From Malus domestica (Eukaryota > Streptophyta > Magnoliopsida > Rosales > Rosaceae): a DNA stretch of 64,000 bases. Where the stretch lies: assembly GCF_042453785.1 (NCBI RefSeq), contig NC_091669.1, forward strand, positions 10,676,501-10,740,500. The letters run 5' to 3'. Positions 1 through 12,608 of this stretch are shown here, in pieces. The notes beneath the pieces are model-generated. The model was not told the origin of the DNA, did no database searches, and saw only the letters and a program-made list of their open reading frames with translations. Position 1 is the stretch's first letter, and each line of letters opens with the position of its first letter. Both the position numbers and the translations under genes were made by a program.

Positions 1-3000
1 CTCATTCATGACTGTGTGTGACTCAGTAACGTGAGAGCGTATATACGTAGTTCACTTTAACAATATACATATCAGGAAAGTATAAGACTGCAAGGTAACA
101 TATGATATACTGGCCTTATGACTCTCTATCTTATCCACTGCAGAGAACACATTACTGAACTACATAGCAAACATTTATGATGGCCTTGATGGGAAATATA
201 TCCCATGCTGCAAATTCACATTTATATACTTACTACCAGTTTAGCAAGCATCCTTCCTAAATTATTATTGCCCAACCAATTCTAAAAATTATTATTGCCT
301 GCTTCACAACTTCCATATAGAATCCAGATGGCATATTCCATATTTGGGTTGTTGTACAAAAGCGACAGATATGAGATCAATACATAAGCAAGGCAAAGTT
401 TGATAAATACTGAAATCCAAATAACCCAAAGATTTATACTATAGTTGAGAATAAGCCTACGTTTAGTTTGGAGACGGCAAGGAAATTCCAGTAATAAGAA
501 AGGGGATTACAAAAGTGTTTTACATCTCACAAACCCAAATCCCACATGCACCCAAGCTTACATAATGTGGACCCAAAAGTAAAGGAACTATGTCCTACAT
601 CATTACATATTCATCAGTGTTTTGCCTCTGCCAATACAAAGCTTCCATACACTGATGAACAACACAAGTTACTTTGGGTGTAGTACCAATAAGTAGACTC
701 TTATTCAACCACTTCTTAGCTGCTCTCGGTGCACAATTAAATGCATATAAACTAGTGTGTTAGAGAAGTCAAATAAAACAAAATCAGTGTACCTTAGGAA
801 GTCATATTGAATGGGCAGATAGTAGATACCAGCCTTACAAACATAGGTGACGTGAGTGATTTAAAGCTAAGTAACAAATTCAACCATAGCCAATTAGTCA
901 GCAAAGCCACATAAATATTGCTTATAATAGCCTTCATGGGGAGACACAGCACAAAACATTAAGATTTTCAAGAGTTCTAAGTAGATCAACCAATATAATA
1001 CGACAATACGAGTCACCCACGAGTAAGCCAAATGGAAGAAAATAAACTACTCGTGCAGGGTATTCCATGAAGATCAAAGTATCATTAACTAAGCATGGCC
1101 ATGCGCAACACTATATACAGAAATCATGCTTTTTTAACTGACCTGAATATATGTATGAGGCGTCTTTGAGATGGCAGCTTATTAACTTGCTATGGCTCAA
1201 CCGCTAGTGTCCAAAGTTCACTCTCAAAGACCATGGGGACAGATTTAAGCGCCATCTAAAAAGAATATAACTTAGACAACTGCTGACCCGCACCAAAAGC
1301 TAAATTAGCAAGAAAGTAGATTCCAGCTGCAGATACAAACATCACGATACATCACATAAACCTAAGATGAAGCTAAACTCAATAAAAAGACATGCCCACT
1401 GACTTGCCAGAAACCAGCCAGTCTAGTTTTAGGAAAATTCCCCCTTTTAATCCAGTCCTTAACTATGTATTTTTAGGAATCTTGAGAAAATGCATATCTT
1501 AGACGATTAAAGTTGGATCGACAATCACAAACGATAAACTTACATGAAGGGCAGTTTTCCATGGATAGATAGTTCTTGTTATGATCCTGCAAAGGAGTTG
1601 CGGATGCTGCAATGCGAGCATCGAATGGTGGATAATTTGCATGCAGACTTGTCAAAATAGTTTACCACATTGAATGACACCACAAGCTGGGAAAAGATCT
1701 TCTTTCAAGAATTCTTCATCAGTCATAAGGTTCCAAGATTGCATCTAAGGAAGAATTGAGAGAAGGCCTATAACCAGTATCTTTCATCTTCACAGTCAAT
1801 TCCTCCAATATATCATATATCTCATCACCCTGAGGATGGTTTTGGTTCCTAGATACGAAACAGTTCAAAAAACCGCTAATATCAATCCAACTACATCCAG
1901 TCTCCTTCCTCAAACCTTTTTCCCTCATTTGTTTCCTCACATTATCCACGTTTTCCCACTTGCCTTCCTCGGCATACATATTTGAGAGTAAAACATGGTA
2001 GCCCCTTTTGCCATTTGCTGCCTCTAGTTCAAGCAATTTCCCAGCAACAATCTTTCCCAATTCAAAATGTTTATGAATTCTGCACGCCCCAAGAAGTGAG
2101 CCCCAAATTTCCATCGCATCACCCTCTTCGCCCAACCCTTTGACAAACTCGTAGGCTCAACCATTCTCCCAACCCTCCCTAACATGTCTGCTATACAGCA
2201 ATAGTGTGCCGTTAGTGGTTTAATATTGTATTCCCTTTTCATTGAATCATATATCAAAAGACCTTCGTTAACCAAACCAGCATAACTGCAGGCAGACAAG
2301 ACTGCAACTAAGGTTATGGCATCAGGTGCAATGCCAGATTTCTGCATTGAGTGAAACAAAGAGAGAGCTCTCTCACCCATTCCATGCTGACCGTAGCCCA
2401 GTATCATTGTGGTATATGTGACAGAGTTCTTCTCATGGGATCCAGCGAAAACATTTTCAGCATAAGTGACTGCACCACATTTGGAATACATGTCAATTAG
2501 AGCAGATCCCACGAAGACGTTTTGGGCAAGGTAGTGGCGGATAGAGAACCCATGGAGTTGCTTACCCATATCTATGTTTCCCACTATATTACAAGCTGGG
2601 AGAACCGATGCTAAGGTCACAGCATTTGGGATTAGATTTTGCTCAAGCATCTGCCTAAAGACAAAGAAAGCTTCTTCAGATAGCCCATTCTGTGTGTACC
2701 CAGCAATCATAGAATTCCAAGTAGCCTGATCTCTATCACGGCTGTAGTCTTTTTTGAAAACCCGTTCTGCGATCCTTACTGAGCCAGATTTAGCATACAT
2801 ATCGATGAGATAACTGTCCATCCCCTCAAATTGTATGTCATGCCTAATAAGATAAGCATGAGTCTGCTTTCCAATATCTGGATTTCTAAGATTTGATGAA
2901 GCCGAAAGTAGAGCAGTTACAGTTACCGAATCAATCATGAACCTTTGCTTTTGCATCTCATAAACAAGCATCAAAGCTTCATCATCTAAACCATTTTGCA

Positions 3001-3997
3001 CGAATGCAGAAATCATCGTATTCCATGAAACAACATCCCTCTCAGGCATCTTATGAAAAATTTTGAATGACATGTCAACAGAATTGCACCTTGAATACAT
3101 TACGATAGTCGCATTGAGTAAAATAACGGGCATCAATCTCAAATGCTTGATGATAAAAGCATGCAGCTGTCCGGCTAATTCCAACTGTTGCATCTGTGAA
3201 CATGCAGTTAAAACTGATAGGAAAGTCACCTCATCAAGAATAGCCACTTCTGAGTTTACAGCTTGAAAGAAGAGGTCGATCGCTTCAATAGGACTGTTGT
3301 TTTGAACATATGCACCGATCATAGTGTTCCAAATCTCTGTATTTCTCTCCGAACAATGGTCAAAAATCTTCCTAGCATATTCAAGGCAACCAAGCTCGGC
3401 ATACATAAATATTGCCGAGCTCACAACAAACAAGTCAGTCACGTATTCCCCACCCAACCTAAGAAGCATACTGTATAGTCTCCCATAGCGGAAAGTGCAG
3501 GGAAAACATTGACAAAACTGACAGCACTCGGTGTTATTCTCATTCCCATCATCATCCTAAACTGCTTCACTGCTTCTGCATATCTTTCCGTCTTAACATA
3601 CCACGAAACCAGCGTATTCCAAGCAACCACATTCCTCTTGCGCATTGTATCAAACACTCTACGCACTAAATCATACTGTGAATAATCAAAGTCATAATAA
3701 CAAGCAGAGTACATATTCAAAAGCAAATTGCACACAATCCTACTGGGTTCGGATGACACCGAAGAACATGGCAATGCAGGGCTTACCCATCTTGAAATTG
3801 CGCGTGTCGGTGCAGGCTTTGAGGGTAGAAGAGTAAGTGTAAGGGTCGGCCTTGGTGCCGGGAGAGGCGGATTTCATCTGGGAGTAGAACAAGAGGGCTT
3901 CATTGGCCATGTTGTTGCAGATGAATCCAATGATGATGGTGTTCCAGAGCACGGTGGAGGGGCGAGGCAAAGTATCGAACAGTTGGCGGGCAAGGTG
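1..3997. repeat. Segmental duplication, copy 1
   Basis: Nearly identical by eye to 18495-19264 joined to 27417-30680. The two halves of the other copy are separated by an 8.15-kb insertion that this copy lacks. The match covers the PPR gene body, its 3' flank and unrelated 3' sequence, so it is a genomic rather than an mRNA-derived copy. The left edge lies beyond the window. The right edge falls at a MITE near 3998. Bases 1-1718 hold only the 3' flank of the PPR relic; I see no other gene there. Confidence 0.95.
1719..3997 (-). pseudogene. PPR editing-factor pseudogene (partial copy of the 28380-30848 gene)
   Basis: Reads as the same PLS-class pentatricopeptide-repeat protein as the intact copy at 28380-30848, but in four overlapping reading frames. 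Compared with that copy it has lost one base near 2156, a net 19 bases near 3473, one base near 3748 and one near 3783. Each shifts the frame. The first roughly 55 codons, including the start and targeting peptide, are missing because homology stops at 3997, where a MITE begins. The C-terminal half (frame ending at 1719) is still open and highly similar, so decay is recent. It cannot encode a targeted editing factor as it stands. A spliced product restoring the frame is unlikely because the intact copy is a single exon. Confidence 0.9.
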
Positions 3998-4329
3998 AGG
4001 AGGAGGGATTCCTCCTCAAAATGTTTTGCGGACGATTCATAAAATTTCGTGCTAATGATCGAAACCATTAATGATATAAATCATTATGGAAAGATCATCT
4101 TTATAAAAAAAATTAAAGTAATGGTTGTTAAGTCAAATAACTGCAACAAATAGATAAAACAGCTCATAATACTATTAACAATTCTTACTATATATTTTTA
4201 CACATTTTGATGATATAACGATTTCAAGTGGTGATCTTTACGTAACGACATATAATATGAACAATTCTAACGACAAACACAAAATTTTGAGAGTCCGTTA
4301 CAACACATTTTTAGGAGGATATCCTTCTC
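3998..4329. mobile_element. MITE abutting the PPR pseudogene
   Basis: Imperfect terminal inverted repeats: the left end (about 4000-4033) has GAGGAGGGATTCCTCC and the right end read in reverse has GAGAAGGATATCCTCC, each continuing to a shared CGGAC. The interior is AT-rich with no coding capacity. No target-site duplication is visible because only the right flank is ordinary sequence; the left edge coincides with the point where PPR homology ends. The family was not determined; the ends resemble the Mutator-like MITEs at 32084 and 37731. Confidence 0.6.
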
Positions 4330-5298
4330 ATCGTTTCAGTTGTAAAGTATTATTCTAAGCATATATATCAATTGCATGGCCTGTGGGATGGGGGTGGTGT
4401 TTTAATTCTTGGATTTTTTTTCATGTGGAGGTGATGATGTCATGCCTTTGCTGTCATTTGCTAATTTCTAAAACCCTAGCTAGTACATGATGTTGTCTGC
4501 AGTTAAGATTCCGGAGTTTATAACCAATACCAATGAAGAAGAAAAGTCACCATAATTTATTACAAGTCGTAAGTAGAAGACTATATAGAGACCACAAAAA
4601 AACCACACATAAGATGAACGCAGAGGATTTAATCACATGCGTAGAGAAAGAGTGGGGCTAGCTGTGACTATTTGTTTTGGTAGTGTATAGTGTGTAATGG
4701 CTAATGAAATAGACAGCTCGTATCGGTGAACTTAGGTCCCTTGTGATTGAATATCACACAACTACGAACACAAGACTTATCTGTATATATATGAGGTCCA
4801 GAAATGGGGAAGTGTATATATATTCTCGCGCATAGGATCGATGGATTACAAGTTTACAACAAACGCCACATAGAGCAGAAGAATGTAGATTTATCTGCCC
4901 AAAATAAATTGATTGAGTGTTAGTACATGTCTATGAATAAGTTAGTGGTTGGCAATGCTCACAGCATGTAATGAAGAGTTGGTCATCTGGAGCTTTCATT
5001 ATTATTAGTAAAAACTCTATATTGAAAATGATGTCAAAATAAATTTTTAGGCATGCATTAGGTGCACATACCAGCTGAATTGATTAGTACAGGGCCATTT
5101 TCTAAAAATCTCGACATCAAGATTACTTGTTCACACATTCGTAAGCAAGCTAGATTTTCAAAGAAGAGAAAATGTCACCACAAGATTTTAAGATCCGATA
5201 CGTTGAACTATTGTATTAACGAAGAACTTACAATACAAACGTTGCAAATTACGTACGGTAAAAATAAGCGAGGATAATATAAAAGCCCCCCAACCCAA
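4330..5298. other. Intergenic, no gene seen
   Basis: AT-rich sequence downstream of the UGT71 gene at 5299-6714. Short open frames only (for example 5062-5277) with no recognisable protein. Nothing else supported. Confidence 0.6.
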
Positions 5299-6714
5299 TT
5301 AAATTTGATCAATAAAACGCCCTAATGAAGAGTAAGAAGAACCACCATCCACCAAGGCTTTCTTGCTCTTTTCACTCATTTCCTTCACTCTTTTCCTTAC
5401 ATCACTGTCAAGCTCCATCACTTGCCTTATCCCTCTTTCTATGTCTTCTGCGCTCACCACCACGTCGTTGTCCCTCCGATAATCCATCTTAATCTCCACT
5501 GCCAATCCCAACTCCACCACCAATTGAAAGGCATTCAGGTTTTGCTCCGCGTACATTGGCCATGCGGCAATCGGCACGCCATTCCATAAACTTTCCAACG
5601 TAGAATTCCACCCGCAATGTGATACAAACCCTCCGGTTGCCGGATGGCCTAGGATGGCCGCTTGCGGGGCCCAACCAATCACCTTCCCAACCGTAGCAGT
5701 CCGATCAAGAAACCCTTCGGGCAAGACTGTCTTTAGATCCTCGTAGTCGCTTGGCATAGCTCTCTTGCCTTTAGGTGGGGGCCGGCGAAGGGACCACAAA
5801 AACCGATGTCCGCTGTGCTCTAGCGCGCACGCTATCTCTTTCACCTGGGCCTCACCGAAACTTCCCATGCTTCCAAAACACAGGAACACCACCGAGAAAG
5901 GAGGCTGATCATCAAGCCACCTCAAGACATCCGAGACCTTATCTTCATCACTACTTTTGAGGTTCAATAAGGGTCCCACCGGATACACGGGTGGGATTTT
6001 ATCACCAGAATCAAGATAATGAAGAGCATGCGATTCTAGCTCCATGAATGTATTAACCAAAATACCCTTGGTTTGTTTAAACCTGTTGATGGAGTTGAGG
6101 ATTGTTTTGGTGCTCTCCTTGTCCAGAAACGAACCAGGCAAGACAGAGGCAGGGTAAGGGTTGGTGAAACTCGGGACGGCCAATTCAGCGGTTGAGCTCG
6201 TCAACTCAGTTATATCTATTCCCCCCTCGTCACAAAGCGATTGAAAATGGAACTTAAGTGCGAGAGTCGAAGCGTTGGAGGTGAAGAACAGGTAGGAGGG
6301 AACCTTAAATTCGTTGGCCACGTCCATTAGGCTTGCGCAAAACATGTCGAGCACGAACCCGGCAAGCCGAGGGTTCGACGTCGACTCAGACTGATCTGAC
6401 TCGAGGAGTAAGTTGATAACGGCGTCTCTGACGTGAGATGTGTGATTTTCGACGAGCATTCTTAAGAAGGACCCGGGATTGGGGACAGTGTCTTGTTTGT
6501 CCGGTTGGGCTTCGGGGAGGTTGACGAAGTTGATACGGTGAGAGATTGAAGAATCAGTGTTGGTGAATGGTTGGGCGTGGGGAAGCTTCATGACGAGGAC
6601 TGTGATAAACAGTTGGTCGTCCCGAGCAACGAGTTGCTTTGCCATCTCGACCGTTGATACGATGTGGCCAATGATTGGGGCGGGAACGAACACTAGTTGT
6701 GCTGGTCTCTTCAT
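5299..6714 (-). CDS. UGT71-family UDP-glycosyltransferase (471 aa)
   Basis: Family 1 plant glycosyltransferase that moves glucose from UDP-glucose to a small phenolic acceptor in the cytosol. Single exon, 471 residues, the usual length. The N-terminal acceptor domain carries the catalytic His17 (in PAPIIGH) and the partner Asp123 (in GFVLDMFC). The C-terminal donor-binding PSPG box spans residues 348-391, from WAPQ through HCGWNS to YAEQ; the final Gln is typical of UDP-glucose users. Best family fit is UGT71 (group E), close to apple UGT71A proteins annotated as flavonoid or phloretin glucosyltransferases; the acceptor here is not known. The start is chosen at MKRPAQLVF, matching sister genes, with a TATA box 56 bases upstream. 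It is the first of three same-strand paralogues and looks functional. Confidence 0.93.
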   Translation of the reverse strand: MKRPAQLVFVPAPIIGHIVSTVEMAKQLVARDDQLFITVLVMKLPHAQPFTNTDSSISHRINFVNLPEAQPDKQDTVPNPGSFLRMLVENHTSHVRDAVINLLLESDQSESTSNPRLAGFVLDMFCASLMDVANEFKVPSYLFFTSNASTLALKFHFQSLCDEGGIDITELTSSTAELAVPSFTNPYPASVLPGSFLDKESTKTILNSINRFKQTKGILVNTFMELESHALHYLDSGDKIPPVYPVGPLLNLKSSDEDKVSDVLRWLDDQPPFSVVFLCFGSMGSFGEAQVKEIACALEHSGHRFLWSLRRPPPKGKRAMPSDYEDLKTVLPEGFLDRTATVGKVIGWAPQAAILGHPATGGFVSHCGWNSTLESLWNGVPIAAWPMYAEQNLNAFQLVVELGLAVEIKMDYRRDNDVVVSAEDIERGIRQVMELDSDVRKRVKEMSEKSKKALVDGGSSYSSLGRFIDQI

Positions 6715-6769
6715 CTTTTGAGAAATGGCAATGAAAAGCTGAGCTGTTTTATTTAGAAAAACTCTTTCA

Positions 6770-6777
6770 TTTTATAG
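6770..6777 (-). promoter_or_regulatory. TATA box of the UGT71 gene at 5299-6714
   Basis: CTATAAAA on the minus strand, about 56 bases upstream of the ATG at 6714, a usual plant spacing once a short leader is allowed for. Confidence 0.5.
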
Positions 6778-6879
6778 TAGAATGGTATGATGTCATGCCT
6801 TCGCTCATAGTTTCTGGATTCCCTACACGTCAAGATCTTAATTAATTTTCATACTGGAAAGACTTGGACATCAATAGCA

Positions 6880-7934
6880 AGAAGATAAAACAAAAGGTTG
6901 TCAAATTTTATTTTGGTTCCTCCACTAGCCGTAGTCCATGGATAAGTACCACCAATTAAGTTTCACTTTGTATTTTGGTACTTACGTTTCATATTGCCTT
7001 GAGTAGAATGTTGAAGAATTGAAAACCGACATGGTTCACACGCGGTCAAGATTTCAGTTACTATTACTAAGCACACCATGTTCTATACAGTGGTTATCTT
7101 TTCTTCTTCTTTTCTCAAAAGCAACGAAAGATTCATCATCGAATTAGAATCTTGTTCACAATTAGAATGCTGGGGGTTGGGTTTTGTTCACAATTGGAGC
7201 AGTAGTATAGTCCGATATCAAGACGTCAGAGCGGGGTAAGCAGCCATTATACTAATCACAAAACGAAACTTTCTCAACTTAGTTACATGCACAATCAGCC
7301 ATGTGTTAAATTTCATCACAAAATATTTTGTTGCAAGAAATGAAGTCATTCAATACACGTAATTTAATATGTAGAGTTTCTGATGTGGAATTACATTCTT
7401 CAACAAGATTTCATTCATGGGAAGCCAATCAAATCAGCCCAATTGTGAGTGTAAAATAATAGGCACGAGTAAACCATGTCTAGTGTTGAAACTCACAATT
7501 GTAACCCAAAAAGCAAATAATAGTTCATTAATGAAAGAAGTAAACTGTGAAATTGGCAAATCATTTTCATTAGTTGTTAAGTAACGGTTCACGTAAAAGA
7601 ATTCGTTAACTAAATCTGCAAAGCAGACTAATTACGTGGAAGAGTTGACGAAGTCATTAACTAAACAAGAAGTCATTTTGCAATCCATCTTTCACGCTTG
7701 TACCATCTCAATTAGAAAAGTGGTTGGGATTTGTCAAACTACTGGTGTAAGATGCAGCGTGACATAATTGTTTCAGAATTATATGAACCGACCAAATGTA
7801 TATGGCAACACAGTATTTTAATGCGCGTAGTAGACTAATAGTGACATGTAAACAACACAAATAACAAATTTTCCTAGAAAATTTTCTTAAACTTTTTGAA
7901 TTTTCAAAGTTCTCCTTAAGAATGATCAATAATC
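6880..7934. repeat. Tandemly duplicated UGT71 intergenic unit, copy 1
   Basis: Diverged copy of about 10340-12560. Shared stretches include the blocks near 6900-7080 and 10360-10610, the blocks around 7360-7440 and 11140-11230, and the block at 7665-7795 versus 11380-11500. The copy runs into the 3' part of a UGT71 relic just as the second copy runs into the UGT71 gene at 12609. This shows that gene plus flank was duplicated as a unit. No other gene is seen in 6778-7934. Confidence 0.75.
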
Positions 7935-8740
7935 TTTACAAATCAAAGGGGAAATTTGATCAACAAAACGTCCGAAAGAATTGTAAGAGGAACAATCAAC
8001 CATCAAGGCTTTCTTGCTCCTCACCATGTCCTTCAACCTCTTCCTCACGTCACTATCCTTCTCCATCATCTCCTTTATCCTACGCTCCTGTTCATGTGCC
8101 TTAACATTCGGACTCTCACCGTAAAAGTCCTTCCTGTACTAGATATTAATTTCCTCGGCCAATCCCAATTCCCTGTCCAACTCAAATGCATTGTTAGAGC
8201 ATCTCCAAAGGAGATATCAAAATGTCCACTTAAGTTATAACAGTAAAAAAAGACCAAGTGGTCTCCAATCGAAATGTCAAAACCTACATGACGATGACAT
8301 AGATTGGCAGCAAGAGAGTTATTGTCAAATTTAACAGGAGCTTCAAAATTAATTATTAATGCTTTTAATTAATTTGTTATTGATTTAATCATCATTCCAA
8401 TTAATGTTGTTGTTGACCCCTCTGTTCTTTTTAATCCCGCCTGATTAATATATAAGGGAAACGGTACCATTTTGCAATTAATGTCGCAATTAAGTTTTTA
8501 TTAATTTAATCGTTTATTTTATAATATAATAAAATAATAATTTAATTTGACTTATTGGGTGGACAATAAAAACTTTAAAAGATGTCAAAATGCCATATGG
8601 GCTGTCAAATTTTAATTTTATGTTCAAAATTTGACATCTCCTTTAAAGATGCTCTTAGCCTCTTACAATGGCCACATCGCGACCGGCACGCCAAACCATA
8701 GGCTTTCCAACTTGGAGTGTGAAATCTGATTCCCAGATGT
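7935..8740 (-). pseudogene. UGT71 C-terminal relic, split by a MITE
   Basis: Bases 7935-8193 match the 3' end of the gene at 12609-14060 (last about 80 codons plus 3' flank), and 8655 to about 8740 continue into the PSPG region (the part around [11 protein letters not shown] in the sister gene). The two parts are separated by a 458-bp MITE. Frameshifting indels, and a stop codon in the corresponding frame, are evident by comparison with 12609-12860. Everything upstream of the PSPG box is missing. It is a dead tandem paralogue. Confidence 0.8.
8197..8654. mobile_element. Tourist/PIF-Harbinger-like MITE inside the UGT71 relic
   Basis: 458 bp with terminal inverted repeats of about 26 bp: GAGCATCTCCAAAGGAGAT at the left and, read in reverse, GAGCATCTTTAAAGGAGAT at the right. 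It is flanked by TTA on both sides (8194-8196 and 8655-8657). A three-base TTA target duplication and GAGCATCT-type ends fit the PIF/Harbinger group. The intact sister gene has the single TTA at the matching site, confirming the insertion point. No coding capacity. Confidence 0.85.
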
Positions 8741-8847
8741 CACTAATTAATCTTAGGTATACACAAAATTACTTTATTTTCGTTAATTTTAGAGTTTTAG
8801 TTACTTAGTTATAAATTTTGAATTTTCGTAAATAGTTATTTAAAATA

Positions 8848-9455
8848 GGAAAAATTAGTGTCCAGTCCCTAGTTTCTAATATTCATTGATTAAGACTTTA
8901 TTAGTTTTTAGATTTTGATTAAAGTCTTTATCATTAATATATTAATGAATTACATGTAAGTTACATAATTTTTATAATAAAAATTAGTAATTGATTTAGA
9001 GTTTTAATACTCACACCCTTATTAAAATCCTAATTAATTTTCAATTCAAACATTTTCAAAATATAAAAAATAAAATTAGAATAAGTTTGTACCCATTACA
9101 TTTTTACATTAAAAAAAAATTGATATGTACCAATTTGTTATATGAAAAATGTACCCTTTTTTTTAATACACAATATGTACTAATTTGTTATATGAAAAGT
9201 GTACCCTTTTTTTAATACACAATGTACCCATTTTTTTATATAAAATTCATTCAATATTTTCTCTAATCCATTTTAAAACTTATATGGGTACATTCTATTT
9301 CGTTGATTTGAAAATGTATTATGTCAAGTTTAATAGAAGAAATTTAATAATGTTATTAAGCCTAATATCTTCTTCTTTTTTTGTCTTTTTGAAAAATGTA
9401 CCCATGTTTTGGTACAATAATTTTTTGGTTAGTATTTTTTATGAACGTACTCATG

Positions 9456-9487
<32 letters not shown>

Positions 9488-9736
9488 GGATACACACAAT
9501 ATATTGGAGAGTATAATTTATTTTTAATATTTTTAATCCCATAGATTATGGGTTTTATTTTAAATCTCATTAATATAAATAACTACAAATTTTATTTTTA
9601 AGTTAAAAATATAATATTAATAACTTATATAGAAATACATTATTACATTACTGTCAAGGACTTCGATCAAAAACTAAAAATCACAAAGGTTTCAATCAAA
9701 GAACATTGATAGTTAGGGACCGCATCCAAAATGTCC
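8848..9736. mobile_element. Non-autonomous Mutator-like element
   Basis: 889 bp flanked by the 10-base direct repeat ATTTAAAATA (8838-8847 and 9737-9746). The ends form an imperfect inverted repeat: the left carries GTCCAGTCCCTAG and the right, in reverse, GGACATTTTGGATGCGGTCCC. Further in, ATTAAGACTTTATTAG-type sequence mirrors the right end. A 9-10 base duplication fits Mutator-like elements. The interior is AT-rich with repeated GTACCC motifs and a (TA)n run near 9461-9487. No transposase frame is visible. Confidence 0.75.
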
Positions 9737-9746
9737 ATTTAAAATA

Positions 9747-10340
9747 TATAGACCTTTTAGGGTCATCCTTAATGTTTTTTAATAGAGTTCGATTCCACGG
9801 GTGCATAGGCAAAAATTGTTTGTGAAGTGGACCATAACTAAGAAATTACAAGCAACATAAGTCGGGTTCAAATAGTAATTTTAGACAAATAGTAATTTTA
9901 GACTTGCTATAAATAGCAAGTCAAAATATGTGGAAAAGGAAGTGGACAGCTGACCCGGACGTGACCCGTTTACCCTGGCGCGAACCGACTTCAAACCCGT
10001 TTCCTGCAGCCTTTTTCGACGCCTATTCGAGAGTTTTTTCTAGCGAATCGAAGCCACCCACCACTAGAAAACAACTAAGCGTCACCCCAACTTTCATTTC
10101 GACCCGAATGAACGTCGTCGTCTTCCCTGAGCTCAAGACGGCGATCTCGCCGTTCCTGCACGTTCTGACACCATCCACCACCACCACCTGACTCACCTCG
10201 ACCCCAGAAACAAAACCCTAACTTTCATTTGGGCGTTAGTGCAGCGAGCTTCCCACCAAACGAGGCTTTTCACGGCAATTTCACTGTTCTCAATCCAGTT
10301 TCAGGCCCCGACACGGGTATAATATTGGGAAATACTTGGA
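9747..10340 (+). other. GC-richer segment of unknown origin, possible captured gene fragment
   Basis: Bases 9928-10191 form an 87-codon frame in a stretch clearly richer in G+C than its surroundings. It is followed by AAACCCTAACTTTCATT, a typical plant 5'-leader style. I do not recognise the protein (it begins MWKRKWTADPDVTR). It lies between the MULE at 8848-9736 and duplicated UGT intergenic DNA, and sister copies of the intergenic unit lack it. It may be a promoter or first-exon fragment brought in by a transposon; no function is claimed. Confidence 0.35.
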
Positions 10341-12608
10341 AATCAAGCCAGATAATTAAAAAGGTATCAAATTTGATTTTGGTTCCACTAGTATTCGTAG
10401 TCCACTATGCAATTGCTTTGCCATTATGTATAAAGTAGGTCAAAGAGTAGGAATTGAAAACATATATCTATGGATTAGCACTACCAACTAAGTTTCACTT
10501 TTTTTATTTTGGTACTCAGCACTTACCATATGTTTCATATTGTCTTGAGTAGAAAGTTGAACAATTGAAAACCGACCCGATGCACGCACATTCAGTCAAG
10601 ATTTCAATTACTTAGCACACCAATGTTGTTCTAGTTTAATCAACATAAAATCTGACATGTATTGTTCATTTGAGGATATCCGATCATGTTTGGACGATAG
10701 GATGGGGAGGGGAGGAGGAGTCTGGCATGTGTTGTTCTTACCATAGGAGGCCTCTGTGTATTAAGAGTGAATTTACTTAATATGAGTTGTAAATTATGAT
10801 CTATCAAGTTTTTACTCTAAGATTACATCATTTAAAACCATCTTTAGTGGACCATAAGTGCAACCAATTCGACATTGATAAACTTTTCGTTTTGTAAAGC
10901 AATGAAAGATTCATCATCGAATCAGAATCTTGTTCACAATGAAATGTTGCGGTCAAGGTTTGTTCACAATTGAAACGGCAATAAGGTCATGTCGGGTCAA
11001 GGGAAACCCGCAATGTTACCAATACATCAAAGTCAGGCAAGCGGCCAACTACTAATTACAAATAAAACTTTCTCAACTTAATTACATGCATGGTCCAACA
11101 TATGTTGAATTCTATCCAAAAAAATTATGATGCAAAAAGTGAAGTCATTCAATACACGTAATTTAATACATAGAGTTTCCAATATGGAATGATTATTCAA
11201 CAAGATTTCATTCACAGAAAGCCAATAAAATTGAAAGTTTTAACGACCCTCTTGATATTATTCACTTTTAACGAAAAACCACATTAACTAGGTCTAGCTT
11301 TGAAACCTCGGCAAATCAATTTAATTAATTGGAAGAATTTGAAGAAGTCATTAACCACACAAGAAGTAATTTTGCAATATTTTCAGGCTTGTACCATTTC
11401 AATTAGAAAAGTGGTTATGATTTGTCAACTGCTGGTGTAACATGTGTGACACGATTGTTTCGAAAATATACGAACCGACCGAATGTATATGACAATATGT
11501 TCAAGGGCGTCAGAGATATTGAAGCAATAATAATGAAAAAGGATTGTCTGCCCTTTCACTTCTGATGCTCTTTCATGCCTTCCTGTTTTGTGTGATCACG
11601 GTTAAACCACGTCAACATTTTATATTGTTTTTTTTATAGAGATAATAAAACAAAAATAAATAGTAATATAAAATGTTAACGTGGCTTAACCGTAACCACA
11701 CAAACAGGAGGGCACGGGAGGGCACCGAAAGTGGGAGGGCAGACAATCCTTGTCCAATAAAGAGTACATGTAACAATACAAAAAATATCTTAATGCGCAT
11801 AATACAATAGCAAAATGTAAAAAATCTTTATATATCTTTATATATAAAGCCAACAACTTTTTTTGGAATCACAAGTTTCACAAAAAAAAATTTAGACAAA
11901 AATGCTACGAAAACAAAAAAAAAAATCAAAAGCAACCCAAAATAATGCAGGAGTATTTTCATCATTTTAATAGTATTTTTTTAAATAATTAATTCTTTTT
12001 GTACAACTTTTTTTTTTAAAAAAAATTAGTACCTCACAATAGGTTAGCAATAATAATTCAATCAATTGTTCATTAAATATTGTTTTCTCTATTTTTAAAC
12101 ACGTTCAAAACATCTTAAGATGCGTGTAATGCTTGTTATAAAAAAAGCATTTCGCACGCGCATAATAATGTGATGAAATTAGTTGTCAAATGATTTTTTT
12201 TTCTTGAACAAACGATATTATCTTCATTAAAGGGGAAGGGGTGGGCTTAGCCTCACAATGAGCTAGTAATAATGTGATTCAATCAGTTGTTTATTAAATA
12301 TTATTTTCTCTATTCTAAATGTAAATTCAATTGTTTTGATTGGTCTGTGAGGGGTTTTTTTCTACCAAGATCTAAGATTATTCATTTATTTCAAATATTT
12401 GACTTTCCGTTTGTCAATTCACGCATATAAATACGTTTACAATGTGTAAATCACGCGAAATACGCCGTGATTCAAAAAATATCTTCTGCACGCTCGTGAC
12501 AGTGTGCATGAAGGCTAGTAAAAATAAATGACAACATATTTTCCAAGAAAAATTTAACCCTTTGAATTTCCAAATTTCTCCTTGAGAATGATCATAATCT
12601 TTGACAAA
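10341..12608. repeat. Tandemly duplicated UGT71 intergenic unit, copy 2
   Basis: Diverged counterpart of 6880-7934, extended by a MITE (11541-11750) and by AT-rich sequence at 11800-12540. The latter contains two related blocks (about 12010-12110 and 12180-12320) that resemble LINE 3'-end debris. No gene seen. Confidence 0.7.
11541..11750. mobile_element. Foldback MITE, GGATTGTCTGCC family, copy 1
   Basis: 210 bp that is almost entirely inverted repeat: the left arm starts GGATTGTCTGCCCT and runs to ATATTG near 11630; the right arm is its reverse complement, ending AGGGCAGACAATCC. The arms share GATCACGGTTAAACCACGT-type sequence. A second member lies at 44932-45134, just upstream of LWD1. 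No clear target duplication. Confidence 0.8.
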
